Of a DNA stretch of 64,000 bases, positions 28,903 to 37,748 are shown piece by piece. Made by a program: the position numbers and the translations under genes. Origin of the DNA: Streptomyces sp. XM4193 (GTDB taxonomy: Bacteria; Actinomycetota; Actinomycetes; Streptomycetales; Streptomycetaceae); assembly GCF_023072595.1 (NCBI RefSeq), contig NZ_JALLGK010000002.1, forward strand, positions 434,001 to 498,000, read 5' to 3'. Position 1 is the stretch's first letter; every line of letters begins with the position of its first letter. The notes beneath the pieces were generated by a model. The model was given only the letters and a program-made list of their open reading frames with translations, made no database searches and was not told the origin of the DNA.

Positions 28903-29025
28903 GACGGATCAGTCTGCCAGACCGGCCCGTTCCTCCGATCATCCCCCAGGTGGGTCTTCCTCGCCTGCTCTCCTCCGAAGGTGCCACTGGCTCCCCCGAC
29001 TTCTGACAGAGGCCGTGCAGCGGCG

Positions 29026-30057
29026 TCAGAGGCGGCGATGTGCGGTCCGGGCAGAGGCAGTTGAACCGCGTACGACAAGCTCGGGATGGAAGACGAACTC
29101 GGTGTGCGGCGTCGGCGTACCGCCCACGTCCTCCAGCAGCGCGCGCACCGCCGCCTGCCCCATCGCGGTGACCGGCTGTCGAACGGTGGTCAACGGCGGG
29201 TCGGTGAATGCGATCAGCGGGGAGTCGTCGAAGCCGACGACCGACAGCTCGCGCGGTACGTCCAGTCCGGCCTGGCGCGCCGCGCGCACGGCGCCCAGCG
29301 CCATCATGTCGCTCGCGCACACCACCGCGGTCGCGCCGCGGGCGAGCAGCGCGCCCGCGGCGGCCTGGCCGCCCTCCAGCGTGTACAGGGAGTGCTCGAC
29401 CAACTCCTCGGCGTCGCCACCGGTCAGGCCGAGATGCTCGTCCACGGCGGCGAGGTATCCCTCGCGCTTGCGCTGGACCGGGACGAAGCGGGCCGGACCG
29501 AGAGCGAGCCCGATCCGCTCGTGCCCGAGGGAGGCGAGGTGGCCGACGGCCAGATGCATCGCCGCGCGGTCGTCCGGCGAGACGAACGGGGCGCGCACCG
29601 CGGGGGAGAAGCCGTTGATGAGGACGAACGGCACCCCCTGGGCGCGCAGTTTCTCGTAGCGCTGGGTGCCTGCGGTGGTGTCGGCGTGCAGACCGGAGAC
29701 ATAGATGACGCCCGCGACGCCGCGGTCGACCAGCATCTCCGTCAGCTCGTCCTCGGTGGAGCCGCCGGGGGTCTGGGTGGCGAGCACCGGGGTGTAGCCC
29801 TGGCGGGTCAGCGCCTGCGAGATCACCTGGGCGAACGCCGGGAAGATCGGGTTCTCCAGCTCGGGCGTGATCAGGCCGACCAGCCCGGCGCTGCGCTGCC
29901 GCAGCCGCGGAGGGCGCTCGTATCCCAGGAGGTCGAGCGCGGTGAGTACGGACTCCCGGGTGGCCGCGGCGACGCCGGGCTTGCCGTTGAGCACTCGGCT
30001 GACCGTCGCCTCGCTGACCCCCGCCTGGGATGCGATGTCGGCCAGTCGTGCGGTCAC
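29026..30057 (-). CDS. malR: Maltose operon repressor (LacI family)
   Basis: The 343-residue protein has a LacI helix-turn-helix at residues 4-24 (LADIASQAGVSEATVSRVLNG) with the hinge helix GLVGLITPELENPIF and a periplasmic-binding-protein-like effector domain. It matches S. coelicolor MalR over most of its length as I recall it, for example TPVLATQTPGGSTEDELTEM. MalR represses malEFG and also mediates glucose repression of agarase and amylase genes in streptomycetes. It is divergent from malE with a 457-base gap carrying CTTGCAG elements. A second LacI gene with the same recognition helix lies at the far end of the malEFG operon. Confidence 0.95.
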   Translation of the reverse strand: MTARLADIASQAGVSEATVSRVLNGKPGVAAATRESVLTALDLLGYERPPRLRQRSAGLVGLITPELENPIFPAFAQVISQALTRQGYTPVLATQTPGGSTEDELTEMLVDRGVAGVIYVSGLHADTTAGTQRYEKLRAQGVPFVLINGFSPAVRAPFVSPDDRAAMHLAVGHLASLGHERIGLALGPARFVPVQRKREGYLAAVDEHLGLTGGDAEELVEHSLYTLEGGQAAAGALLARGATAVVCASDMMALGAVRAARQAGLDVPRELSVVGFDDSPLIAFTDPPLTTVRQPVTAMGQAAVRALLEDVGGTPTPHTEFVFHPELVVRGSTASARTAHRRL

Positions 30058-30117
30058 ATCCCGGACTGTACCGGCCGTATCGTCCGCTGCCTACAGCGAG
30101 TTGCCGCCTGTGGCTGA

Positions 30118-30320
30118 GGGTTCCGCCGGGGTGTGCGGCGGGGTGCGGGACGGGGGTGGGTCGGCTCGGGGTGCGGGTGTGGGTGCGGACTGTGCGGGAC
30201 GGGGAGGTGCGGCGGGGTGCGGGTGCGGGTGCCGGTGCCGGTGCGCGGCGAGGCGTGCGGAGGTGTGGGGGCTGTGTCTGTGCGCTGCGGGGACGGGGGG
30301 GTGCCGGGGGGTGCCGTGAT
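30118..30320. other. Strongly G-skewed region between malR and malE
   Basis: For about 200 bases the plus strand consists largely of G runs of three to seven separated by TGC or AC, with few C. This could form G-quadruplex structures on the plus strand, or act as a C-rich leader if malR is transcribed across it. No coding frame is convincing. Confidence 0.6.
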
Positions 30321-30345
30321 CGTTCTGCCGCGTCGTGACGAATGT

Positions 30346-30386
30346 CTTGCAGAAAATTGCCGCAAAGTCTTTCGGATGGCTTGCAG
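30346..30386. promoter_or_regulatory. Putative MalR operators upstream of malE
   Basis: CTTGCAG occurs at 30346-30352 and again at 30380-30386, 34 bases apart, with a CGCAAAG partial inverse copy at 30361-30367 opposite the first. The same heptamer is repeated before the amylase gene. This agrees with known MalR control of these promoters. The malE transcription start probably lies between 30390 and 30440. Confidence 0.65.
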
Positions 30387-30514
30387 CCCTGTTAATTTCC
30401 TCGCAGCCCGGCGCCGCGAAGGTGCGGCCCGTGGGGAACTGGGCGATGCGCCGCGTGCTGGAAGCCGGCAGCGTACGGCCCCCCAAATCGGGCGAATCAC
30501 TGGAGGACTTGATC

Positions 30515-31783
30515 ATGCGGCGTGGGATAGCGACCACCGCGGTGGTTGTGGCAGTGGCACTTGCGGCAACGGCTTGCGGGGGCGGCGACAGCGACAACCA
30601 GTCCGGTGGTTCCGGCGAGATCGCGGGGACCGTCACCTTCTGGGACACCTCGAACGAGGCCGAGCAGGGCGTCTACAAGAAGATCGCCGAGGACTTCACC
30701 AAGAAGCACCCCAAGGTGAAGGTCAAGCACGTCAGCGTGGACTTCGGCGAGGCGAACAACAAGTTCAAGAACGCCGCGGGCGGCAACGCCGGCGCACCCG
30801 ACGTGATGCGCACCGAGGTCGCCTGGGTCGCCGACTTCGCCAACCTCGGCTACCTCGCCCCGCTGGACGACACCCCCGCCGTCGACGGCAAGGACGACTT
30901 CCTCGAAACCGCCTGGGGCAGCACCCAGTTCGACGGCAAGACCTACGCCGTGCCGCAGGTCACCGACACCCTGGCGCTCTTCTACAACAAGCGCCTGCTG
31001 AAGAAGGCCGGCGTCGAGGTGCCGGAGTCGCTGGCGGACATCAAGCGCGACGCCGGGAAGATCAAGGACAAGACCGGCGCGACCGCGCTCTACCTGCGCG
31101 GCGACGACCCGTACTGGTTCCTGCCCTACCTCTACGGCGAGGGCGGCGACATGGTGGACGCGGACGCCAAGAAGGTCACCATCGACCAGGCTCCCGGTGT
31201 CCGGGCGTTCGAGGAGATGAAGTCCCTGGTCGACTCCAAGGCGGCCATCACCGACCTCTCCGACGGCTGGGACAACGGCCAGTCCGCCTTCAAGAACGGC
31301 GACGCGGCCATGCAGGTCAACGGCCCCTGGGCGATCGAGGACTCGCTGGCCGGCAAGGAGTTCAAGGACAAGGACAACCTGGGCGTCGCCGCGGTTCCGG
31401 CGGGCGACAAGGCGCAGGGCTCCCCGCAGGGCGGCTGGAACCTCTCGGTCTACGCCGGCTCCAAGAACCTGGACGCCTCCTACGAGTTCGCCAAGTACAT
31501 GGGCTCGGCCGAGGTCCAGGAGCGCACCACCAAGGAGCTGAGCCTGCTGCCGACCCGCAAGTCGGTGTACGAGACGGAGTCGGTGAAGAACAACGAGATG
31601 GTGGAGTTCTTCAAGCCCGCCGTCGACAAGGCGGTGCAGCGCCCCTGGATCGCCCAGGGCAACTCGCTCTTCGAGCCCATCAAGGTCTCGCAGCAGGAGG
31701 TCCTCTCCGGTCGCACCTCGCCGAGCGACGCGGCCAAGGACGTCGGCAAGGCTTACCGAAAGATTCTGAAGGACTGGAAGTAG
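30515..31783 (+). CDS. malE: Maltose/maltodextrin-binding lipoprotein
   Basis: MalE captures maltose and maltodextrins outside the membrane and hands them to MalFG. The 422-residue precursor has a lipoprotein signal peptide ending at Cys21 (AATACGGG), then a two-lobe solute-binding domain with TVTFWDTSNEAEQGVYKKIAEDF at the start and PDVMRTEVAWVADFANLGYLAPLD. ATG 30515 has GGAGG 8 bases upstream; the frame extends 60 codons upstream through the operator region and is not coding there. Two hairpins separate it from malF, which would let malE be expressed at a higher level than the permease genes. Confidence 0.95.
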   Translation: MRRGIATTAVVVAVALAATACGGGDSDNQSGGSGEIAGTVTFWDTSNEAEQGVYKKIAEDFTKKHPKVKVKHVSVDFGEANNKFKNAAGGNAGAPDVMRTEVAWVADFANLGYLAPLDDTPAVDGKDDFLETAWGSTQFDGKTYAVPQVTDTLALFYNKRLLKKAGVEVPESLADIKRDAGKIKDKTGATALYLRGDDPYWFLPYLYGEGGDMVDADAKKVTIDQAPGVRAFEEMKSLVDSKAAITDLSDGWDNGQSAFKNGDAAMQVNGPWAIEDSLAGKEFKDKDNLGVAAVPAGDKAQGSPQGGWNLSVYAGSKNLDASYEFAKYMGSAEVQERTTKELSLLPTRKSVYETESVKNNEMVEFFKPAVDKAVQRPWIAQGNSLFEPIKVSQQEVLSGRTSPSDAAKDVGKAYRKILKDWK

Positions 31784-31791
31784 CCCACGAC

Positions 31792-31874
31792 GGCCCTGTG
31801 GGGATTGCTCCCCGCAGGGCCGGCCGGGACGGTGTGTGCGCCCGCGAGACCTGACAGCCGCGGGCGCACACACC
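31792..31874 (+). terminator. Tandem hairpins between malE and malF (attenuator)
   Basis: The first stem is GGCCCTGTGGGG/CCCCGCAGGGCC (31792-31821, one G-T pair). The second is GGTGTGTGCGCCCGCG with its perfect complement (31831-31874, 12-base loop). Placed within the operon, they should stop part of the transcripts and stabilise malE mRNA. Confidence 0.8.
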
Positions 31875-32037
31875 GCGACGCGCGGCCCATGCCTCTCGGC
31901 CCGGCGGCCGACCGGCCCCGGACCAAGGCGCGCACCGGCTACGGGCGTTGCACAGCAGCAGGCGTGAGAAGTGCGCGCGGCCGCACGCGGACAGCGGCGG
32001 CGGCGCGCACCCGAGACCGGGAAGGACGACCCGACAC

Positions 32038-33063
32038 GTGGCGAAGACCATGCAGTCGGCGGCGCAGACCGACGAGGCCGACGAGGACTCCGGCGGCCCG
32101 CCCCGCAAGGGCAGGGCCAAGGGCGGCGGGGGAGCCCCCGGGCCGCTGCGCCGCACCTTGAGCAGGCACTGGTACGCCTGGACGATGATCGCCCCGGTGG
32201 CGCTCGTGATCGCGGTGATCGTCGGCTACCCGCTGGCGCGCGGTCTCTTCCTCTCGCTCACCGACGCCAACGAGGCGAACGTCGAGCGGACCATCGGCGT
32301 CAACACCATCGAGGCCACCTACGAGTTCGTCGGCCTCGACAACTACTCGGCCATCCTCGGCGACAGCATGTTCTGGGGCCGGCTGGGGTGGACGGTCCTG
32401 TGGACCGTCGCCTGCGTCAGCCTCACCTTCGCCATCGGCCTGACGCTGGCCAACATGCTCAACCGCAAGGTGCGCGGGCGTGCGGCCTACCGGATCGCGC
32501 TGATCCTGCCCTGGGGCATCCCGGCCTTCGTCTCGGTCTTCGCCTGGCGGCTGCTGTTCAACGAGCGCAACGGCCTGTTCAACGCGGTGCTCGACGGCGG
32601 CGGCGTCGAGGGCATCGCCTGGCTGGGAGACCCGACCTGGGCCAAGGTCTCGGTGATCGCGGTCAACGTCTGGCTCGGCGTTCCGTTCATGCTCGTCGCC
32701 ACGCTCGGCGCGCTCCAGTCCATCCCCGGCGAGCTGTACGAGGCCGCCGAGATGGACGGCGCGGGACCGTGGCAGCGGTTCGTCAACATCACGATGCCCG
32801 GCATCCGCGCGGTCAGCTCCACGGTGATCCTGCTCAGCACCATCTGGACCTTCAACATGTTCCCGGTGATCTACCTGCTCACCAGGGGCGGGCCGGGCGA
32901 CTCCTCGGAGATCCTGGTGACCTACGCGTTCCGCCTCGCCTTCCTCGAGAGCCCGCGCGACTTCGCGACCTCGGCCGCCTGGGGTGTCATCATCCTGCTG
33001 CTGCTGTCGGCCTTCGCCGTGGTCTACCGCCGTGTCCTCCGCAAGCAGGGAGAGGTGTGGTGA
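32038..33063 (+). CDS. malF: Maltose/maltodextrin ABC permease subunit
   Basis: The 341-residue membrane protein has six predicted helices after a ~45-residue hydrophilic N-terminus and the permease EAA loop EAAEMDGAGPWQRFVNITMPG, where the ATPase docks. With MalG it forms the channel for maltodextrin import. The GTG at 32038 is preferred (GGGAAGGA 11 bases upstream); ATG 32050 is an alternative. Its stop overlaps the malG start. No ATPase gene is in the operon: streptomycetes use the shared ATPase MsiK encoded elsewhere. Confidence 0.93.
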   Translation: MAKTMQSAAQTDEADEDSGGPPRKGRAKGGGGAPGPLRRTLSRHWYAWTMIAPVALVIAVIVGYPLARGLFLSLTDANEANVERTIGVNTIEATYEFVGLDNYSAILGDSMFWGRLGWTVLWTVACVSLTFAIGLTLANMLNRKVRGRAAYRIALILPWGIPAFVSVFAWRLLFNERNGLFNAVLDGGGVEGIAWLGDPTWAKVSVIAVNVWLGVPFMLVATLGALQSIPGELYEAAEMDGAGPWQRFVNITMPGIRAVSSTVILLSTIWTFNMFPVIYLLTRGGPGDSSEILVTYAFRLAFLESPRDFATSAAWGVIILLLLSAFAVVYRRVLRKQGEVW

Positions 33064-34031
33064 GCACCATGAACACCCCACATACCAGCACCGATTCGAC
33101 CACCGGCCGCGCCACGAGCACCGACCGCGGCGACAGCGCCCGGAGCGTCGCAACCGGCACGAGCGGGAAGCAGAAGAGGCCCGCCCGTCCCGCGGAGTCC
33201 GGCCGACGGCACCGGCGCGGCCCGCTGGCGTCCTTCGGGCTCCACGGCGGCCTGCTGCTGGCGGCGTTCATCGCGGTCTTCCCGCCGCTGTGGCTGCTGG
33301 TGACCTCGTTCAAGCCGAACTCGGACGCCTTCACGCTCGACCTGGTGCGGAACTTCACCTTCGACAACTACAGCCACGTCATCGCCGACACCCACTTCCT
33401 GGACTGGTTCGGCAACTCCCTGCTGGTCGTCCTCGGCACCACCGTCATCGGTGTGCTGATCTCCTCGACCACCGGCTACGCGCTCAGCCGCTTCCGCTTC
33501 CCCGGGATGCGTCCGCTGATGTGGACGCTGCTCATCACCCAGATGTTCCCGATGGCGGTGCTGATCGTGCCGCTGTACAACCTGATGGCGCAGTTCGGCC
33601 TGCTCAACCAGCCGGTCGGACTGATCATCACCTATCTGACGATCGCGGTGCCGTTCTGCGCCTGGATGATGAAGGGCTTCTTCGACACCATCCCGGTCTC
33701 CATCGACGAGTCCGGGCGGGTCGACGGCCTCAGCCCGTTCGGCACGTTCTGGCGGCTGATCATGCCGCTGGCCAAGCCGGGTCTCGCGGTGACCGGCTTC
33801 TACACCTTCGTCACCGCCTGGGCGGAGGTCGCCTACGCGACCGCGTTCATGACCGGCGAGGAGAACCTCACCCTCGCGGGCGGACTCCAGACGTTCGTCA
33901 ACCAGTACTCCGCCGACTGGGGTTCGATGACCGCGGCGGCCGTGATCATCGCCGTACCCGCGGGGATCGTCTTCGGTTTCGCCCAGCGCTACCTGGTCTC
34001 CGGAATGACCGCCGGGGCGGTGAAGTCGTGA
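33060..34031 (+). CDS. malG: Maltose/maltodextrin ABC permease subunit
   Basis: The 323-residue protein begins with a Thr/Ser-rich cytosolic stretch of ~55 residues, then six membrane helices with the EAA loop IDESGRVDGLSPFGTFWRLIMP. It partners MalF. The GTG at 33060 overlaps the malF stop in a GTGA junction; ATG 33069 is the alternative. The usual MalG C-terminus (RYLVSGMTAGAVKS) is complete. The alpha-glucosidase gene follows after 114 bases. Confidence 0.93.
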   Translation: MSTMNTPHTSTDSTTGRATSTDRGDSARSVATGTSGKQKRPARPAESGRRHRRGPLASFGLHGGLLLAAFIAVFPPLWLLVTSFKPNSDAFTLDLVRNFTFDNYSHVIADTHFLDWFGNSLLVVLGTTVIGVLISSTTGYALSRFRFPGMRPLMWTLLITQMFPMAVLIVPLYNLMAQFGLLNQPVGLIITYLTIAVPFCAWMMKGFFDTIPVSIDESGRVDGLSPFGTFWRLIMPLAKPGLAVTGFYTFVTAWAEVAYATAFMTGEENLTLAGGLQTFVNQYSADWGSMTAAAVIIAVPAGIVFGFAQRYLVSGMTAGAVKS

Positions 34032-34145
34032 GCGGACCGATCCGGCCGAGACCCGTCCGGCCCCGAACAGTCCCGAACTGACCGCGCCGCCTCACCGGCG
34101 GCCGGCGCGCCGCACCTTGCCGACACCACACTCTCCAGGGATGCC

Positions 34146-35828
34146 ATGACCCAGCACCTTGCCGCACCGGCCACCCCCGCAGCGAACGCCGCGACCACCA
34201 CGGCGGAGCCCGCCGCGACGTCCGCCTCGAACCCCGCCGCGGGCGGTGTGCCGCAATGGTGGCGCGACGCCGTCATCTACCAGGTCTATCCGCGATCCTT
34301 CGCCGACGGCAACGGCGACGGAATGGGCGACCTCGCCGGTGTCCGCCGGCGGTTGCCGCATCTGGCCGAACTCGGCGTCGACGCCGTCTGGTTGAGCCCG
34401 TTCTACGCCTCGCCGCAGGCGGACGCGGGGTACGACGTCGCCGACTACCGCGCCATCGACCCGATGTTCGGCGACCTCGCCGACGCCGACGCGCTGATCG
34501 ACGACGCCCACGGCCTCGGCCTGAAGATCATCGTCGACCTCGTCCCCAACCACTCCTCCGACCAGCACCAGTGGTTCCGGCAGGCGCTGCGCGAGGGGCC
34601 CGGCTCCCCGCTGCGGGACCGCTACCACTTCCGCACCGGCAAGGGACCCGGCGGCGAACTCCCGCCCAACGACTGGGAGTCCATCTTCGGCGGCCCCGCC
34701 TGGACCCGCACCACCGATCCCGACGGCACACCCGGTGACTGGTACCTCCACCTCTTCGCGCCCGAGCAGCCCGACTTCAACTGGGACCACCCCGCCGTCC
34801 ACGACGAGTTCCGCTCGGTGCTGCGCTTCTGGCTCGACATGGGCGTGGACGGCTTCCGCATCGACGTCGCCCACGGCATGGTCAAGGCCGAGGGCCTGCC
34901 CGACATGGGTCGCGGCGAACAGCTCAGGCTGCTCGGCAACCAGGTCCTGCCCTTCTTCGACCAGGACGGCGTCCACGAGATCTACCGCTCCTGGCGCACC
35001 GTGCTGGAGGAGTACGGCGGCGGGCGCATCGGCGTCGCCGAGGCGTGGACTCCCAGCGCCGACCGCACCGCCCTCTACCTGCGCCCCGACGAGCTCCACC
35101 AGGCGTTCAACTTCCACTACCTGGGCACCGACTGGGACGCCGCGGCGCTGCGCGCGACCGTCGACGAGTCGCTGGACTCCATGCGCACGGTCGGGGCGCC
35201 CACGACCTGGGTGCTCTCCAACCACGACGTGGTGCGCCACCGCACCCGCTTCGGCGGTCTCGCCCGCGCCCGCGCCGCGTCGCTGCTGATGCTGGCGCTG
35301 CCCGGCTCGGCGTACGTCTACCAGGGCGAGGAGCTCGGACTGCCCGAGGTCCTCGACCTGCCAGACGAGGTGCGCCAGGACCCCTCGTTCTTCAAGGACA
35401 ACGGCCAGGACGGGCTGCGCGACGGCTGCCGGGTGCCGCTGCCGTGGACGGTCGGGGGCAGCTCGCACGGCTTCGGCGAGGGCGGCAGCTGGCTGCCGCA
35501 GCCCGAGGGCTGGGGCGAGTTGAGCGTCGAGGCCCAGCAGGGCGATCCGGACTCCACCCTGGAGCTCTACCGCGCGGCGCTCACCATCCGCCGCGACCAC
35601 CCCGACCTCGGTGCGGGCGACGCGGTCCAGTGGCTGGCAGCGCCCGAGGGCGTGCTCGCCCTGCGGCGCGGCGCCTTCCTCTGCGCGGCCAACACCACCG
35701 GCGCGGCAGTGCCGTTGAGCACGGTGGACGGGCTCCCGCCCGAGCGGCGCACCCTGCTGGCCAGCGGCCCCTTCGCCGACGCCGACGGCCTGCTGCCCGC
35801 CGACACGGTCGTCTGGTGGACCGTATGA
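34146..35828 (+). CDS. aglA: GH13 alpha-glucosidase (AglA type)
   Basis: The enzyme hydrolyses imported maltose and short maltodextrins to glucose in the cytosol; no signal peptide is present. The 560-residue protein shows the GH13 conserved regions: DLVPNH (131-136), GFRIDVAHGM with nucleophile Asp240, GVAEAW with acid/base Glu299 and LSNHDVVRH with Asp361. The first ~35 residues are an Ala/Thr-rich extension. The QVYPRSFADGNGDGMGDLAG segment marks the oligo-1,6/alpha-glucosidase subgroup, so action on isomaltose cannot be excluded. It is the fourth gene of the mal operon and its stop overlaps the next gene's ATG. Confidence 0.93.
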   Translation: MTQHLAAPATPAANAATTTAEPAATSASNPAAGGVPQWWRDAVIYQVYPRSFADGNGDGMGDLAGVRRRLPHLAELGVDAVWLSPFYASPQADAGYDVADYRAIDPMFGDLADADALIDDAHGLGLKIIVDLVPNHSSDQHQWFRQALREGPGSPLRDRYHFRTGKGPGGELPPNDWESIFGGPAWTRTTDPDGTPGDWYLHLFAPEQPDFNWDHPAVHDEFRSVLRFWLDMGVDGFRIDVAHGMVKAEGLPDMGRGEQLRLLGNQVLPFFDQDGVHEIYRSWRTVLEEYGGGRIGVAEAWTPSADRTALYLRPDELHQAFNFHYLGTDWDAAALRATVDESLDSMRTVGAPTTWVLSNHDVVRHRTRFGGLARARAASLLMLALPGSAYVYQGEELGLPEVLDLPDEVRQDPSFFKDNGQDGLRDGCRVPLPWTVGGSSHGFGEGGSWLPQPEGWGELSVEAQQGDPDSTLELYRAALTIRRDHPDLGAGDAVQWLAAPEGVLALRRGAFLCAANTTGAAVPLSTVDGLPPERRTLLASGPFADADGLLPADTVVWWTV

Positions 35829-36883
35829 CCTCGCTCGACACCGACCGCGTCCCGGACCCGGCACCCGCCGTGTCCGGGCGCGGTGTGTCGACCGCCCGCC
35901 TCGCCGACATCGCGGCCCAGGCATCGGTGAGCGAGGCGACGGTCAGCCGCGTCCTCAACGGCAAGGCGGGGGTCGCCTCCGCCACCCGGCAGAAGGTCCT
36001 GGCAGCGCTCGACGTGCTCGGCTACGACCGTCCCGTACGGCTGCGCCAACGCAGCGCGGGACTGGTCGGGTTGGTCATCCCCGAGCTCACCAACCCGATC
36101 TTCCCCGCCTTCGCCCAGGTCATCGAGCAGTCGCTCTCGGGCTACGGGTACACGCCGGTGCTCGGCACCCAGATGCCCGGCGGCGCCACCGAGGACGAGC
36201 TGGTCGACCAGCTCGTGGAACGCGGCGTCACCGGCATCATCTTCCTCTCCGGACTGCACGCCGACCTCTCCAGCGACCCCGCGCGCTACGACCGGCTGGC
36301 CGGTCGCGGCGTACCGTTCGTGCTGGTCAACGGGTACAACGAGGCGGTCGCCGCGCCGTTCGTCTCGCCCGACGACCGGGCCGCGGCCCGGATCGCGGTG
36401 AGGCATCTGACCGATCTGGGGCACCAGCGCATCGGACTGGCGGTCGGCCCGGCCCGGTTCGTGCCCGCAGCCCGCAAGGCCGAGGGGTTCGCACGGGCGT
36501 TGGAGGAGACGGGTGCCCAGGGGGAGGTGCGGCACACGCTGTTCACCGTCGAGGGCGGCCACGCCGCCGCCGGCGCTCTCCTGGACGCCGGCTGCACCGG
36601 CATCGTCTGCGGCAGCGACCTGATGGCGCTGGGAGTGGTGCGGGCCGCGCGGGAGCGGGGACTGGACGTACCGCGCCGGCTGTCGGTGGTCGGCTACGAC
36701 GACTCCGAACTGATCGCCTTCACCGATCCGCCGCTCACCACGGTGCGTCAGCCCGTACGGGCGATGGCCAACGCCGCGGTGCAGACGCTGCTGGAGGAGA
36801 TCGGCGGATCGCCGGTGCCGCACGCGGAGTTCGTCTTCCAACCGGAGCTGGTGGTGCGCGCCTCCACGGCGGCGGCGCGGTAG
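35825..36883 (+). CDS. Second MalR-like LacI-family regulator at the end of the mal operon
   Basis: The 352-residue protein has an ~18-residue N-terminal extension, then a DNA-binding domain (STARLADIAAQASVSEATV) whose recognition helix VSEATVSRVLNGK is identical to that of MalR. The effector domain is also MalR-like (YTPVLGTQMPGG, FVSPDDRAAARIAV, SVVGYDDSELIAFTDPPLTTV) but clearly diverged. The ATG overlaps the aglA stop (ATGA), so it is made together with the transport and hydrolysis proteins. It likely arose by duplication of malR. It could compete at the same operators, giving feedback on the operon or a response to a different sugar. From memory S. coelicolor has only one such gene at this locus. 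Confidence 0.9.
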   Translation: MTSLDTDRVPDPAPAVSGRGVSTARLADIAAQASVSEATVSRVLNGKAGVASATRQKVLAALDVLGYDRPVRLRQRSAGLVGLVIPELTNPIFPAFAQVIEQSLSGYGYTPVLGTQMPGGATEDELVDQLVERGVTGIIFLSGLHADLSSDPARYDRLAGRGVPFVLVNGYNEAVAAPFVSPDDRAAARIAVRHLTDLGHQRIGLAVGPARFVPAARKAEGFARALEETGAQGEVRHTLFTVEGGHAAAGALLDAGCTGIVCGSDLMALGVVRAARERGLDVPRRLSVVGYDDSELIAFTDPPLTTVRQPVRAMANAAVQTLLEEIGGSPVPHAEFVFQPELVVRASTAAAR

Positions 36884-36978
36884 TCCGTCGAAGCGGGCGC
36901 GGGAAGTGCGCCGGGGCGCCGGGAGCGCCGGGTTCGCGCTTCCGGGGCGGTCCGGCGCCGGAGCCGTGACATGCGTGC

Positions 36979-37010
36979 GGGCACGCACCGAGGAGGGTCG
37001 GTGCGTGCCC
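36979..37010. terminator. Bidirectional terminator, 13-bp perfect stem
   Basis: GGGCACGCACCGA pairs with TCGGTGCGTGCCC over a 6-base loop. It lies between the convergent second LacI gene and the small secreted protein gene. Confidence 0.85.
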
Positions 37011-37108
37011 TGCGTCGCGCCGGTGCCGGTCCGGAGGTGTCACCGCCTGGTCGGGGCGGCGGCTCCGCGGGCGAGGGGCGACGCGCTGTTGGCGGTGCGG
37101 GTGGCGGG

Positions 37109-37585
37109 TCAGCTCATGAACTTGCTGCAGGAGGCCGTCCGCACCCACTTGTGGGACTTGATGTTGTTGTTGACGTTGGTGCCGTTGGTGAAGGTGTTCC
37201 GGCTCAGGTTGTCCACGTAGTACTCGGACTGCTTGAGGCAGGAGTGGCCACCTGTGTAGTTGGCGCCGCTGTAGAACTTGATCACGTTGTAGCCGTTGGA
37301 GTACGTGCCCTTGTTCACCACCGAGGAGGTGGTCCGCATCTTGGTGCTCCAACCGTTGCCGTCACCCTTGGTGCGGCCGAGGTAGGAACCGCAGTGGAAG
37401 TTGGCGTAGTTGTACATGTAGCCCCAGGCCGCGTTGCGGTAAGCGGTGTCGCAGGCGGCGGAGGCGGGTGCGGCGGCCGACGGGGCCTTCGCGGGAGCGG
37501 GGGCGGCCTGGGCCCCGGAGAGCGGCACGAGCGCTCCGGCCCCGGCGAGGCCGAGAACTGCAAGCGTTCCGAAAGTCTTGCGCAT
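37109..37585 (-). CDS. Small secreted four-cysteine protein (I36 inhibitor / beta-gamma-crystallin-like)
   Basis: The 158-residue precursor has a signal peptide ending about AQA (residue 27), an Ala/Pro linker, and a ~115-residue mature domain with Cys45, Cys65, Cys116 and Cys153, enough for two disulfides. The repeated Tyr/Asn/Gly-rich pattern (YSGANYTGGHSC, VDNLSRNTFTNGTNVNNNIKSHKW) resembles the Streptomyces I36 peptidase-inhibitor and crystallin-fold proteins, but I cannot assign an activity. It stands alone between two convergent or divergent neighbours. The base composition is less GC-rich at third positions in the Asn-rich part. Confidence 0.8.
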   Translation of the reverse strand: MRKTFGTLAVLGLAGAGALVPLSGAQAAPAPAKAPSAAAPASAACDTAYRNAAWGYMYNYANFHCGSYLGRTKGDGNGWSTKMRTTSSVVNKGTYSNGYNVIKFYSGANYTGGHSCLKQSEYYVDNLSRNTFTNGTNVNNNIKSHKWVRTASCSKFMS

Positions 37586-37748
37586 GGTGGTGTTCCCCTC
37601 TTGGACTGTGCTCTTGGTCGACTGCTCTTGCTGTACTGCGGTGGTCCCCGAAGGTGTTCGGGCGGTCCCGGGCCCGTTGCGGCCCGACCGTGGCGCACGG
37701 CCACGGAGCTGTGAGTGGGGGGTGTGGAAGGGTTTCGGCGTCGCGGCG

